Below, one piece after another: positions 1 to 6,165 of a stretch of 6,953 nucleotides of DNA. Position 1 is the stretch's first letter. Every line of letters begins with the position of its first letter. This DNA is from Calditrichia bacterium (GTDB lineage Bacteria; Calditrichota; Calditrichia; RBG-13-44-9; J042). The DNA lies in contig JAUIFT010000137.1 in the NCBI GenBank assembly GCA_030430345.1, forward strand, positions 1-6,953, given 5' to 3'. The position numbers and the translations under genes were made by a program. The notes below the pieces were generated by a model. The model worked only from the letters and a program-made list of their open reading frames with translations, was not told the DNA's origin and did no database searches.

Positions 1-817
1 GCAGGGTTTTTGTGCCGTGCCAGGGTTTCAGGCTACCGACAAATCCGATCACGGTTTTATTGCCCAGGTTATATTTCTCCCGCACATCCTCATCATCCTC
101 AGACAGGGTAAAGCGCCAGGGATCCACCCCATTGGGCAATACAGTCACCCGCTCATCCGGCACCCCATTGGTTACCAGGAAAGATTTGAGTTCATCGGAA
201 ACCACCATGGCCCGATCGGTCTCCCGGTAAATTTGCAGCTCCATATCCCGGGCCATATCTTTCATTTCCAGGCCGCGCATTTTTTCCTGCTCATACGCCA
301 GCGGTGCATTTACTTCCAAAATGTGGGGAATACCCAGCTCGCGGGCAAGAAGGATACCAGCCCGGCTGAAGAGCGTGTAGCGTTCATAAATAAAATCGAT
401 ACGCCGCGCTTTTAAATCTTCCAGAATAGTATCTTTCAGGGAAAGGTTGTAAAGCAGGTTACGCACTTCCTGACGCAGGCGGGAATCCTGGCCAAAAAAC
501 AAGTCCAATCGTTTTAATTCGCGGGTAAACTGCAGATGTTCCGGGGCTGGCGGTACGGAAAGGCAGGTCAGTCGCTGCTGTTCACTGGCGCTTAACCAGT
601 TTAATTCCAGCGGAGGTTCGACCTCCTGCAAGGCGCCTCCTTCTCCCATATTGCTTGTGCCTGGTGCGCCTTTCCCGCTATTCATCGCTGGTGATATTAT
701 TCGTACGGAGTGGCCGGCCCGGCACATCGCCGCGACCATTTCCCGAACATGGATAGATGCGCCTTTAAACCCAAAAACCGGCACGCCAAAATCGGTACAT
801 ATATAAGCAATATTCAT
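1..817 (-). CDS. Glycosyltransferase family 4 (group 1), N-terminal 272 aa, cut by window edge
   Basis: The visible protein starts MNIAYICTDFGVP and has the two-domain GT-B layout of retaining family-4 glycosyltransferases, which move a sugar from a nucleotide-sugar donor to a cytoplasmic acceptor. Residues 12-27 hold the N-terminal glycine-containing loop (FGFKGASIHVREM). Residues 144-151 (YERYTLFS) and 168-173 (EVNAPL) are typical of the N-domain. The linker motif PNGVD lies at 228-232, and GFVGSLKPWHG at 258-268 opens the C-terminal donor-binding Rossmann domain. The rest of that domain, including the usual EX7E motif, is beyond the window. The ATG at 817 is chosen because the first strand starts at once after it. 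A modest GGGA (827-830) lies 9 nt upstream. It is the last visible gene of the run and is separated from the 481-aa gene by 190 bp with a palindrome. Family assignment is firm; donor and acceptor are unknown. Confidence 0.93.
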   Translation of the reverse strand, partial: MNIAYICTDFGVPVFGFKGASIHVREMVAAMCRAGHSVRIISPAMNSGKGAPGTSNMGEGGALQEVEPPLELNWLSASEQQRLTCLSVPPAPEHLQFTRELKRLDLFFGQDSRLRQEVRNLLYNLSLKDTILEDLKARRIDFIYERYTLFSRAGILLARELGIPHILEVNAPLAYEQEKMRGLEMKDMARDMELQIYRETDRAMVVSDELKSFLVTNGVPDERVTVLPNGVDPWRFTLSEDDEDVREKYNLGNKTVIGFVGSLKPWHGTKTL

Positions 818-845
818 TTCCGGAATTCCCTATCTGATAATATTT

Positions 846-948
846 AATATCCAATGTCCAATACTCAATTTCCAATGTCGAAGTTTATTGTTGCGTATTT
901 TAGGCTTTTACTTCGACATTGGAAATTCTTTATTCTACATTGGATATT
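846..948. repeat. 103-bp interrupted palindrome with CCAATGT motifs
   Basis: Two nested perfect inverted repeats share one centre. The inner 18-bp arms are 867-884 and 910-927 (AATTTCCAATGTCGAAGT and its complement), around a 25-nt loop. The outer 12-bp arms are 846-857 and 937-948 (AATATCCAATGT and its complement). The 9-nt segments between them match only at AATA/TATT. CCAATGT occurs twice on each side. It lies between the 481-aa gene's stop and the glycosyltransferase start, and no T-tract follows either arm. It is therefore more like a REP/MITE-type dispersed element or a processing hairpin than a plain terminator. No transposase or target-site duplication was recognised. Confidence 0.85.
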
Positions 949-1007
949 GAAAAGTAAATTTTCTCAACAAACAATTGATATTAATGATTTTACAAAAGCT
1001 CTTGCAG

Positions 1008-2453
1008 TTATTTTTTCGTAAGCATCTCCAGCCAGCCATTCAATACGTCCTTGCCTACCAATTCCATCCGCTGAATCGCCAGCAGATCATAATTTTTGAC
1101 AGAGGAATACATTTTTGACAAGAAGAATGCCAGCGCGTACCAGGCCAGGCGACGCTTATCCATTTCCCAGTCTACCTGAGCATGGTAGGCATCATAGAAA
1201 ACTTTTGCGGTCTTTGCAAGCACTTCCCGATCGGTTCCCTGGGTAATTTCCAAATATTGCAGCGAGGCGATAAATTCCGCGACATCATACATGGGATCGC
1301 CCAGGGCAATAGCGTCGAAATCGACGATGGCCAGATCTTTTCCCTCCACCAACATCTGCTCGATACGGCAGGCGCCGTGCACCGGCATTACTTTTGGCAG
1401 GCTTGCTGACAAGGTTTTTTCCAAAGCCGTCAGTTTCTCCAGCACTTTTGCGACAATCTCTTTGTACTGCGGCAGAAAATAAGTGAGCTTGGCGCCATCT
1501 TCCAGGGAGCCATCCAACACGGTTCGCAGCGGCACGCCATCCGGCAGCCCTTCGATGCGGCTCTTATGAAACTCCGCCAGCATATTAGCGATATCGGAAA
1601 ATAAAGTTTCTGCCGGATAATCCTCAAAGACATCGATGATCGCTTTCCCGCCCCAGTCCGCCTGCCAGACGGTTTCATAGCCATCAAGATACATCAGCTG
1701 ATGGGGAATATTTACCGGGGAATTTTGCATCGCCAGTTGTTCACAGGTAATATTCAGCAAATCGTAATAGGTCCGGTTCACCGATTTTTTCGATATTTTG
1801 CAATAATAGGTAAGGTTGCGTGTCTCCCCGTCCTGGTTTTCCAAAACCAGATGATGGCGCAATACACAGCGCTTTCCGGGCATGTGTTTGACGCGATCAA
1901 AGGAGAACTGCTTACAACGCCAATATCCCGGCGCACAATGAAAGGCCGAATCGACGGAGCGGAAGACCTGAATATTTTCTTCCGCTAATTTTCCGATAAC
2001 ATTAAAGTCGGTCATTTGCGGCAGGCTTTCCAGTAAAGGGTCAGCCGGAAAGAGCCATAGGAGCATATCAAATTGTTCCCAGGGAGTAATCGCCTTCATC
2101 GGGGCGAGGAACGACTGCCCGGGATGATAACCGGCAACATCCATGTTGGTTTTTTTCTGCAGCTTTCGCAATCCACCGGGTCGGGTCATTTTTGCGTAAA
2201 TCCATTCTTCCGCTTTTTCCCCGGAAGTGTGCTGAAAATATAAGCGGTATAAAATGCCCATGGTTTTCATCGGGCGATAGTATACTTTTTCGATGGCAGT
2301 ATCCGTTACCTGCCAGTTTTCATCGATCCCGTTTTGCCGGAAAAACTCGCTAAAATGCCCGGCCATCGCTTCGGTATCCATCACGGTAATCAAGTGCGGC
2401 AGCGTAGGATCTTCAATTAAACTGATGTCCTGCTTCCATAATGACTCTATCAT
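1008..2453 (-). CDS. APH-fold protein with duplicated N-lobe and no catalytic Asp (probable pseudokinase), 481 aa
   Basis: A C-terminal APH/choline-kinase-type domain is recognisable from its spacing and from VDFDAIALGDPMYD (377-390), where Asp378 matches the conserved metal-binding Asp. The catalytic-loop position reads HGACRIEQ (359-366): the usual His-x-Asp base is Ala361 and the metal-binding Asn is Gln366. Residues 189-196 (KHMPGKRC) start the N-lobe next to this domain, with Lys219 (YYCKIS) as the likely strand-3 lysine. The first ~150 residues look like a second N-lobe copy: KVYYRPMK at 56-63, a possible lysine at 88 (IYAKM), and LLWLFPADP at 131-139. The protein is much longer than the roughly 260-320 aa usual for single APH enzymes. 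No signal peptide or membrane segment is seen, so it is probably cytosolic. GGAG (2460-2463) 6 nt upstream supports the ATG. Its closest relative here is the 447-aa neighbour. It is inferred to be inactive as a kinase; substrate binding or a regulatory role is possible. Confidence 0.85.
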   Translation of the reverse strand: MIESLWKQDISLIEDPTLPHLITVMDTEAMAGHFSEFFRQNGIDENWQVTDTAIEKVYYRPMKTMGILYRLYFQHTSGEKAEEWIYAKMTRPGGLRKLQKKTNMDVAGYHPGQSFLAPMKAITPWEQFDMLLWLFPADPLLESLPQMTDFNVIGKLAEENIQVFRSVDSAFHCAPGYWRCKQFSFDRVKHMPGKRCVLRHHLVLENQDGETRNLTYYCKISKKSVNRTYYDLLNITCEQLAMQNSPVNIPHQLMYLDGYETVWQADWGGKAIIDVFEDYPAETLFSDIANMLAEFHKSRIEGLPDGVPLRTVLDGSLEDGAKLTYFLPQYKEIVAKVLEKLTALEKTLSASLPKVMPVHGACRIEQMLVEGKDLAIVDFDAIALGDPMYDVAEFIASLQYLEITQGTDREVLAKTAKVFYDAYHAQVDWEMDKRRLAWYALAFFLSKMYSSVKNYDLLAIQRMELVGKDVLNGWLEMLTKK

Positions 2454-2466
2454 TTATAACTCCATT

Positions 2467-2523
2467 AAAAAAAGAAATGCCTGTGATCTTGAATACTCAT
2501 CAAGTCCCCATCCTTAGGCACTT
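2467..2523 (-). terminator. Hairpin plus T-tract in the 447-aa/481-aa gene gap (terminator or leader attenuator)
   Basis: Read on the minus strand, AAGTGCCT (2523-2516) can pair with AGGCATTT (2482-2475), giving 8 pairs including one G-U. The second arm is followed, after one C, by seven T's (2473-2467). A second small stem, CTTGA/TCAAG (2504-2500 with 2492-2488), sits inside the large loop. The T-tract ends only 3 nt before the GGAG ribosome site of the 481-aa gene. This could end transcription of the 447-aa gene, or act as a leader that controls the 481-aa gene. The outer loop is large (33 nt), so the stem may be weak. Confidence 0.4.
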
Positions 2524-2559
2524 AAAGTTGTCTCTAAAATACAAATTATCTCTCAGTCA

Positions 2560-3903
2560 TCAGGCGGCTGGCAGAAGGAACTGGCGGGTTAAAGCCAGCA
2601 GCCCGTCGACATCATCTCTTAACGTTCGTTTTACTGCCCGGTTTAACTCGCTGATCACCAAATGGCTGGCCGCATACCAGTCAATTCTGCGCTGGGGCAG
2701 CGGGTGCGTCGCCGCGGCATTATACGCTTCACAGAATGCCGTCGCGGTTTGCCGGGCAATCTCCGCACTGATTTTTCCGGAAACCTGCATGCGATAGAGG
2801 CGAGCCAGGAATCGGCCTAAATCATACCCGGGATCTCCTATCGTTACCCCGTCGAAATCGACAATTGAAATTCTCTCATCACTAAGAAAAATATGGCTAA
2901 ACTTAAAGGATGCATGCACGAGGGTATTCGGTTGGAGCGGCAGCATCGCGGCTTCGTCCAGCAACTGTGCGACCAGTTGATCACCGGTATCTCCATAGGC
3001 GGGTAGCCCTTTGCGAATCGTGCCGGCGGTTTTCTTTAATCCGGCGATCTGTGCATCGATGGATAAGGTTACTGGTAAATCCATTTCCACCTGGTGTAAG
3101 GCTGCCAGCTGCCGGCCGATTTCTTTCGCCAGCGCCGGAAAACGTGGTGCCATATCCGCGGATTTCGCCAGTGAACGGCCGGAAAGCATTTCTTTCCAGA
3201 CAATCACGCGCTCCCGGTCAAAGCTGTATGGCTCGCTCATAAAAAAACCACCGGCCTGGCGCTGCGGGCTATCCCACAATCCTTTGTGGATGGCATAGGC
3301 CCTCGGGCCTTCTTTTTCCTGATAAGCCTTTCCGAAAATCACTTTTTCCGCCGCAAGGTCTTTTCCGGAAACGGTATATCCATAACAGCATCGTTTACCA
3401 GGGACGTGCTTTTTCAAAAGCGCCGTCAATTTTTCCGGTGCTGCAGCCAACCCAAAATCACCGGGGTTTGTCTGCATGGCAGCCAGCACCTCCGCTGCTT
3501 GCGACATAAATGAGATACCGGGAATATTGGGATCATTGGGAAAAGCTAACAGCACCAGTTCCCATTCCGGGATCATCAGTAATGCTTCTCCAAAAACAGG
3601 TTTGCTAAGCGATTCGCGATTAAATGCTTCGAAAGCCTCCGGCGCTTTTCCAGGATGTATCCGGCCAAAATAGAGCTGCTTACCAAATATCTCCCCACTG
3701 GTTTCTGCAATTGTTGCTTCAATAAGCACCCGGCATTCTTTGCCCGGACGGTAATAGACGCGTTTTGCATAGCAGGATGAGATACTCAAGCCACTACTAT
3801 CGCGAGCATACTTTTCGAGCTTTTCCTGCAGCAGCAATTTGTCGCGTATATCCGCCAACTGCGGGTATTCCTGAAAAGCAGAAATATCCTGATGCTTACC
3901 CAT
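2560..3903 (-). CDS. APH-fold protein with duplicated N-lobe and degenerate catalytic loop (probable pseudokinase), 447 aa
   Basis: It has the same plan as the 481-aa neighbour. An N-terminal lobe copy carries YYRPGKEC (50-57), then FGRIHPG (79-85) where the strand-3 lysine position appears to be Arg81, then LLAFPNDPNIPG (118-129). A second lobe starts at KHVPGKRC (165-172) with VIFGKAY (188-194, Lys192). The C-lobe has LVHASFKFSH (328-337), in which the catalytic Asp is Ser332 and the metal-binding Asn is His337. IVDFDGVTIGDPGYDLG (347-363) keeps Asp349 as the metal ligand. The tail RRIDWYA (405-411) matches RRLAWYA in the 481-aa protein and supports common descent. The ATG is supported by AAGGA (3911-3915), 7 nt upstream. 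No signal peptide is seen. The loss of both catalytic-loop residues makes classical phosphotransfer unlikely; ligand binding or regulation of an active paralogue is the inferred alternative. Confidence 0.85.
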   Translation of the reverse strand: MGKHQDISAFQEYPQLADIRDKLLLQEKLEKYARDSSGLSISSCYAKRVYYRPGKECRVLIEATIAETSGEIFGKQLYFGRIHPGKAPEAFEAFNRESLSKPVFGEALLMIPEWELVLLAFPNDPNIPGISFMSQAAEVLAAMQTNPGDFGLAAAPEKLTALLKKHVPGKRCCYGYTVSGKDLAAEKVIFGKAYQEKEGPRAYAIHKGLWDSPQRQAGGFFMSEPYSFDRERVIVWKEMLSGRSLAKSADMAPRFPALAKEIGRQLAALHQVEMDLPVTLSIDAQIAGLKKTAGTIRKGLPAYGDTGDQLVAQLLDEAAMLPLQPNTLVHASFKFSHIFLSDERISIVDFDGVTIGDPGYDLGRFLARLYRMQVSGKISAEIARQTATAFCEAYNAAATHPLPQRRIDWYAASHLVISELNRAVKRTLRDDVDGLLALTRQFLLPAA

Positions 3904-4196
3904 TATCTTTTCCTTGCAATTTATTGATTATCATCCCTGTAAAAACAAATGTTTGCATCTCGTAAATTACCGCTGGCTTTGCTAAGGTACAAATGGCATA
4001 ACAAAATTTCCCCGTTTGTCCTCAATGCATACTCCGGTAATGTCAAGCAGAGCGCAGTTTAATGCGAGCGGCCTTTACGAGTACGCAAACACTGTTTTTC
4101 CTCTCAGGCAATTTTCTTGCTGTATTGCAAATCGTATAATTCCTGGTAGTGCCGGCAATTCTCCTTCCCGGAGTTTTGTCAGGTCTTCCAACAAAC
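3904..4196. other. 293-bp intergenic gap between the 319-aa and 447-aa genes
   Basis: I see no coding sequence on either strand, no strong hairpin and no T-tract. The only landmark is the ribosome binding site of the 447-aa gene at 3911-3915. On the minus strand a TTGACA lies at 4046-4041, but no acceptable -10 box follows at 16-18 nt. The gap is long enough to hold a promoter for the 447-aa gene, and this is the most natural place for one, but I cannot point to it. Confidence 0.5.
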
Positions 4197-5156
4197 TTAT
4201 TCTTCACCTTCAAGCATCGCCAGGCTTTTTTCTATCAGCCGGCGAATATCTTCCAGGCAATCCTCTTCACGATGTTTCCGGAAATGAATCATCGCCCGGC
4301 GAAAATAGGCGAAAGATTTATATACCGGTAGTCCGGAAAGCATTCGCGGTGTCTCTATGGTCAAATAGCTATCCAGGAAATCGCGGGAATACGCCGCGGC
4401 ATTTTCCGGAAAGTGTGTTTGTATAACGATTAAAAAGTTTCCCAAATCCAGCGCAGGATGCGCAAGGCAGAGGCCGTCAAAATCGATAAAAGCGGCGGAT
4501 TTCTCCTTGATAAATATTTGTTTCAGGTTTAAGTCGCCATGCACCGTTGTCAGCGGTGCGCCGATCATCCGTTCATCTTCAAAAAATGCCTGTAATAGGG
4601 TATCTACTGGCGATGCCAGTTCCGGAAAACGGGATACCAATGCCTGGGGACCGGGACGGCAAAATTTATTAAGATGGACATCCATCATGCGGGTTTCGTT
4701 GATGTCCAGCTTTTGTTTGTGCAGCTTGGCCAGGTTTTCCCCGACCAGCTTCATTCCGCGCCGCAGCTCATCCGCATCCTCAATATCCGCCATTAAGCGA
4801 CCGGAAACGATGGACTGCAGAATCATCCCCGCTTCCGGGATATATGCCAACGGACGCGGCATTCCCAGGGGCGATTGCACGTCAGGATTATCCGTAACCG
4901 CCTGCCAGAGCTTGAGCATGTTTTCGAAGCGGGCCGCGCCGCGATTCTGCCGGTAAACTTTGCCAATCACCGCAAAGTCGCCATCATTGGAAGTATAGCG
5001 AAGCACGCAGTGTTTTCCGGGTTTATGCTTGAGAATTTCGCATTTTAAACCATCGGCAGAAAACGGCGATTCTCCGGAAAAGATACCGGAGAATCGTTCG
5101 CTCATAAAATTTATATCAAGCGCCTTTTTAAGCTCAGGCAGTTTTCGGTCGTCCAT
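4197..5156 (-). CDS. APH-family small-molecule kinase with intact HGD motif, 319 aa
   Basis: This is a complete single-domain APH-fold (phosphotransferase enzyme family) protein of the usual length. KHKPGKHC (43-50) and VIGKVY (63-68, Lys66 as likely ATP-contacting lysine) form the N-lobe strands. VHGDLNLKQIFI (205-216) is the catalytic loop with His206 and catalytic Asp208. Gln213 replaces the usual metal-binding Asn, a substitution I know from maltokinase-type relatives. FIDFDG (223-228) supplies the metal-binding Asp225. The following stretch reads LAHPALDLGN, where the paralogues have GDP. Such enzymes move the ATP gamma-phosphate to a hydroxyl of a sugar, amino alcohol or similar; the substrate here is unknown. 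The ATG lies 7 nt after the stop of the upstream DUF5666 gene. The only AAGGA (5170-5174) sits inside that gene's last codons, 13 nt away, so translational coupling is likely. It is probably catalytically active. Confidence 0.9.
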   Translation of the reverse strand: MDDRKLPELKKALDINFMSERFSGIFSGESPFSADGLKCEILKHKPGKHCVLRYTSNDGDFAVIGKVYRQNRGAARFENMLKLWQAVTDNPDVQSPLGMPRPLAYIPEAGMILQSIVSGRLMADIEDADELRRGMKLVGENLAKLHKQKLDINETRMMDVHLNKFCRPGPQALVSRFPELASPVDTLLQAFFEDERMIGAPLTTVHGDLNLKQIFIKEKSAAFIDFDGLCLAHPALDLGNFLIVIQTHFPENAAAYSRDFLDSYLTIETPRMLSGLPVYKSFAYFRRAMIHFRKHREEDCLEDIRRLIEKSLAMLEGEE

Positions 5157-5163
5157 GATAACG

Positions 5164-5628
5164 TTAAATTCCTTCTATTACCGTCCTCTCACTTACCTGC
5201 ACTGTAAAACCGTTGATCCGAAACTGCTGTTTGCTTTGATCAATTTGCTCTACATTTCCCTTTAACTTGCCAACATCGTAGTTGAACGATTCTTTCATCT
5301 TTAGTAAATGCGGTTCCAGACCTTTATTACTGGAATAAGCCCCTTTTACCTTGATGATCGCTTCCGGCTGTAAATCTTCGAATTTTGCTTCTGTTCGAAG
5401 CAGGTTCTTAACCGTTACTTCGTCGCTCACGTGAAATTCCCGGTTAAAAATCCGAATCGTTTTCTTTTCGTAATCGATATCTTCAATCCGGCCGATCACT
5501 GAAGAATATTCGTCCGACACCCGATTGGATACTTCCAGGGCGAGGAATTGCCCCTTCTCATCAAGATGGCCTTCCACTTTTACCTGCTGGCCAACCTTCA
5601 GATTGCTGAATAGAATCGTTTCGTTCAT
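5164..5628 (-). CDS. DUF5666-type protein, second of two paralogues, 154 aa
   Basis: This beta-rich protein is built from alternating short units. LKVGQQVKVEG (10-20) with LALEV (29-33) forms a closing unit. GRIEDID (46-52) followed by IRIFNREF (58-65) forms an opening unit. IKVKG (92-96) with LLKMK (108-112) is another closing unit, and KLKGNVEQI (121-129) with RINGFTVQVSERTVI (137-151) another opening unit. This is the DUF5666 pattern (G-x-I ... N-G-x-x-V ... T ... V-x-V-x-G ... A-x-x-V), arranged as half, full, half. It aligns without gaps to the upstream 154-aa protein, with about 49 identities by hand. Unlike many DUF5666 proteins it has no signal peptide or lipobox. An in-frame ATG at 5643 would add five residues, but it lies upstream of the AGGAGGT that serves the ATG at 5628. 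The last codons overlap the ribosome site of the 319-aa kinase gene. The function of the family is not known to me. Confidence 0.82.
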   Translation of the reverse strand: MNETILFSNLKVGQQVKVEGHLDEKGQFLALEVSNRVSDEYSSVIGRIEDIDYEKKTIRIFNREFHVSDEVTVKNLLRTEAKFEDLQPEAIIKVKGAYSSNKGLEPHLLKMKESFNYDVGKLKGNVEQIDQSKQQFRINGFTVQVSERTVIEGI

Positions 5629-5632
5629 AAAT

Positions 5633-5639
5633 ACCTCCT
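5633..5639 (-). promoter_or_regulatory. Strong ribosome binding site fixing the start at 5628
   Basis: The minus-strand sequence AGGAGGT, 4 nt before the ATG at 5628, is a full Shine-Dalgarno match. It places the start at 5628 rather than 5643, which gives a protein with the same length and N-terminus pattern as its paralogue. Confidence 0.85.
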
Positions 5640-5700
5640 GCAAATATTTTATAGATACGACTTCCGGCAGATTTCACCCGCGTTAACCTGACCCGTCAGA

Positions 5701-6165
5701 TCAGGATGCCAGAATCATCGCCCGTTTGCTAACAACCACCGGTACGCCATTAACCCGCATCGTTCTTTCCTGGGGATTAATCGCTTCGATTTTTCCTTTT
5801 AATTTTTCAATATTAAAATCCCGGGTTTTTTTCATCTTCACCTGTTGCGCCGCAAATCCTTCCACCGGGATATATTTCCCTTTCAGCACCACCATCGTAT
5901 TCTTTTCCAAACTCTCGAAACCAACCGGATTTTGATTGAGATCCCGGATGTCACTGCCACCGTTAATCCGGAAATCCTGATTCATAATTTTCAAACTATG
6001 GGTTTGGGAATTGACATCTCTTATTATTCCCACCACCACATCGTCATCCCCGATATTCCGGGAAATTACTTCCAGTGCGGTAAAGCGATTCTCCGCATCA
6101 TATACCCCCTGAAGCTTCACTTGCTGTCCAATCTTCAGGCTTTTTAATTCGATTAGATCGTCCAT
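5701..6165 (-). CDS. DUF5666-type protein, first of two paralogues, 154 aa
   Basis: The layout matches the following gene. LKIGQQVKLQG (10-20) with TALEV (29-33) comes first. GIIRDV (46-51) with KIMNQDFRING (59-69) and VLKGKY (93-98) with QQVKMK (107-112) form one complete DUF5666-like unit. LKGKIEAI (122-129) with RVNGVPVVVSKRAMI (137-151) is a further opening half-unit. All is predicted as beta strands and loops, with no signal peptide, cysteine or membrane segment. The ATG is preceded by AGGGA (6173-6177) at 7 nt. The gene ends 72 nt before the start codon of its paralogue, so the pair is a tandem duplication probably read as one message. A 6-bp hairpin (6177-6182 with 6194-6199) abuts the ribosome site. 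Its role is unknown; pairing with kinase genes suggests a cytosolic binding or assembly role, which is inference. Confidence 0.82.
   Translation of the reverse strand: MDDLIELKSLKIGQQVKLQGVYDAENRFTALEVISRNIGDDDVVVGIIRDVNSQTHSLKIMNQDFRINGGSDIRDLNQNPVGFESLEKNTMVVLKGKYIPVEGFAAQQVKMKKTRDFNIEKLKGKIEAINPQERTMRVNGVPVVVSKRAMILAS

Noticed and set aside
17..415. A 132-codon plus-strand frame.
   Set aside because: It is antisense to the glycosyltransferase, whose motifs are unmistakable.
4018..4046. TTGACA on the minus strand as a promoter for the 447-aa gene.
   Set aside because: At 16-18 nt spacing the -10 position reads GAGGAC or TGAGGA, with no resemblance to TATAAT.
4135..4140. TATAAT on the plus strand as a promoter.
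   Set aside because: There is no -35 match at 17 nt (TTTTCT) and no plus-strand gene follows it.
4016..4426. A 136-codon plus-strand frame.
   Set aside because: Most of it lies antisense to the well-supported 319-aa kinase; it resembles no protein family and is a shadow.
5629..5643. Earlier ATG at 5643 for the second DUF5666 protein.
   Set aside because: The AGGAGGT ribosome site lies downstream of it and fits the ATG at 5628; the paralogue's N-terminus also matches the later start.
5688..5699. CTGACCCGTCAG palindrome between the DUF5666 genes as a terminator.
   Set aside because: It is a 5-bp stem with a 2-nt loop and no T-tract, too weak and too tight to call.
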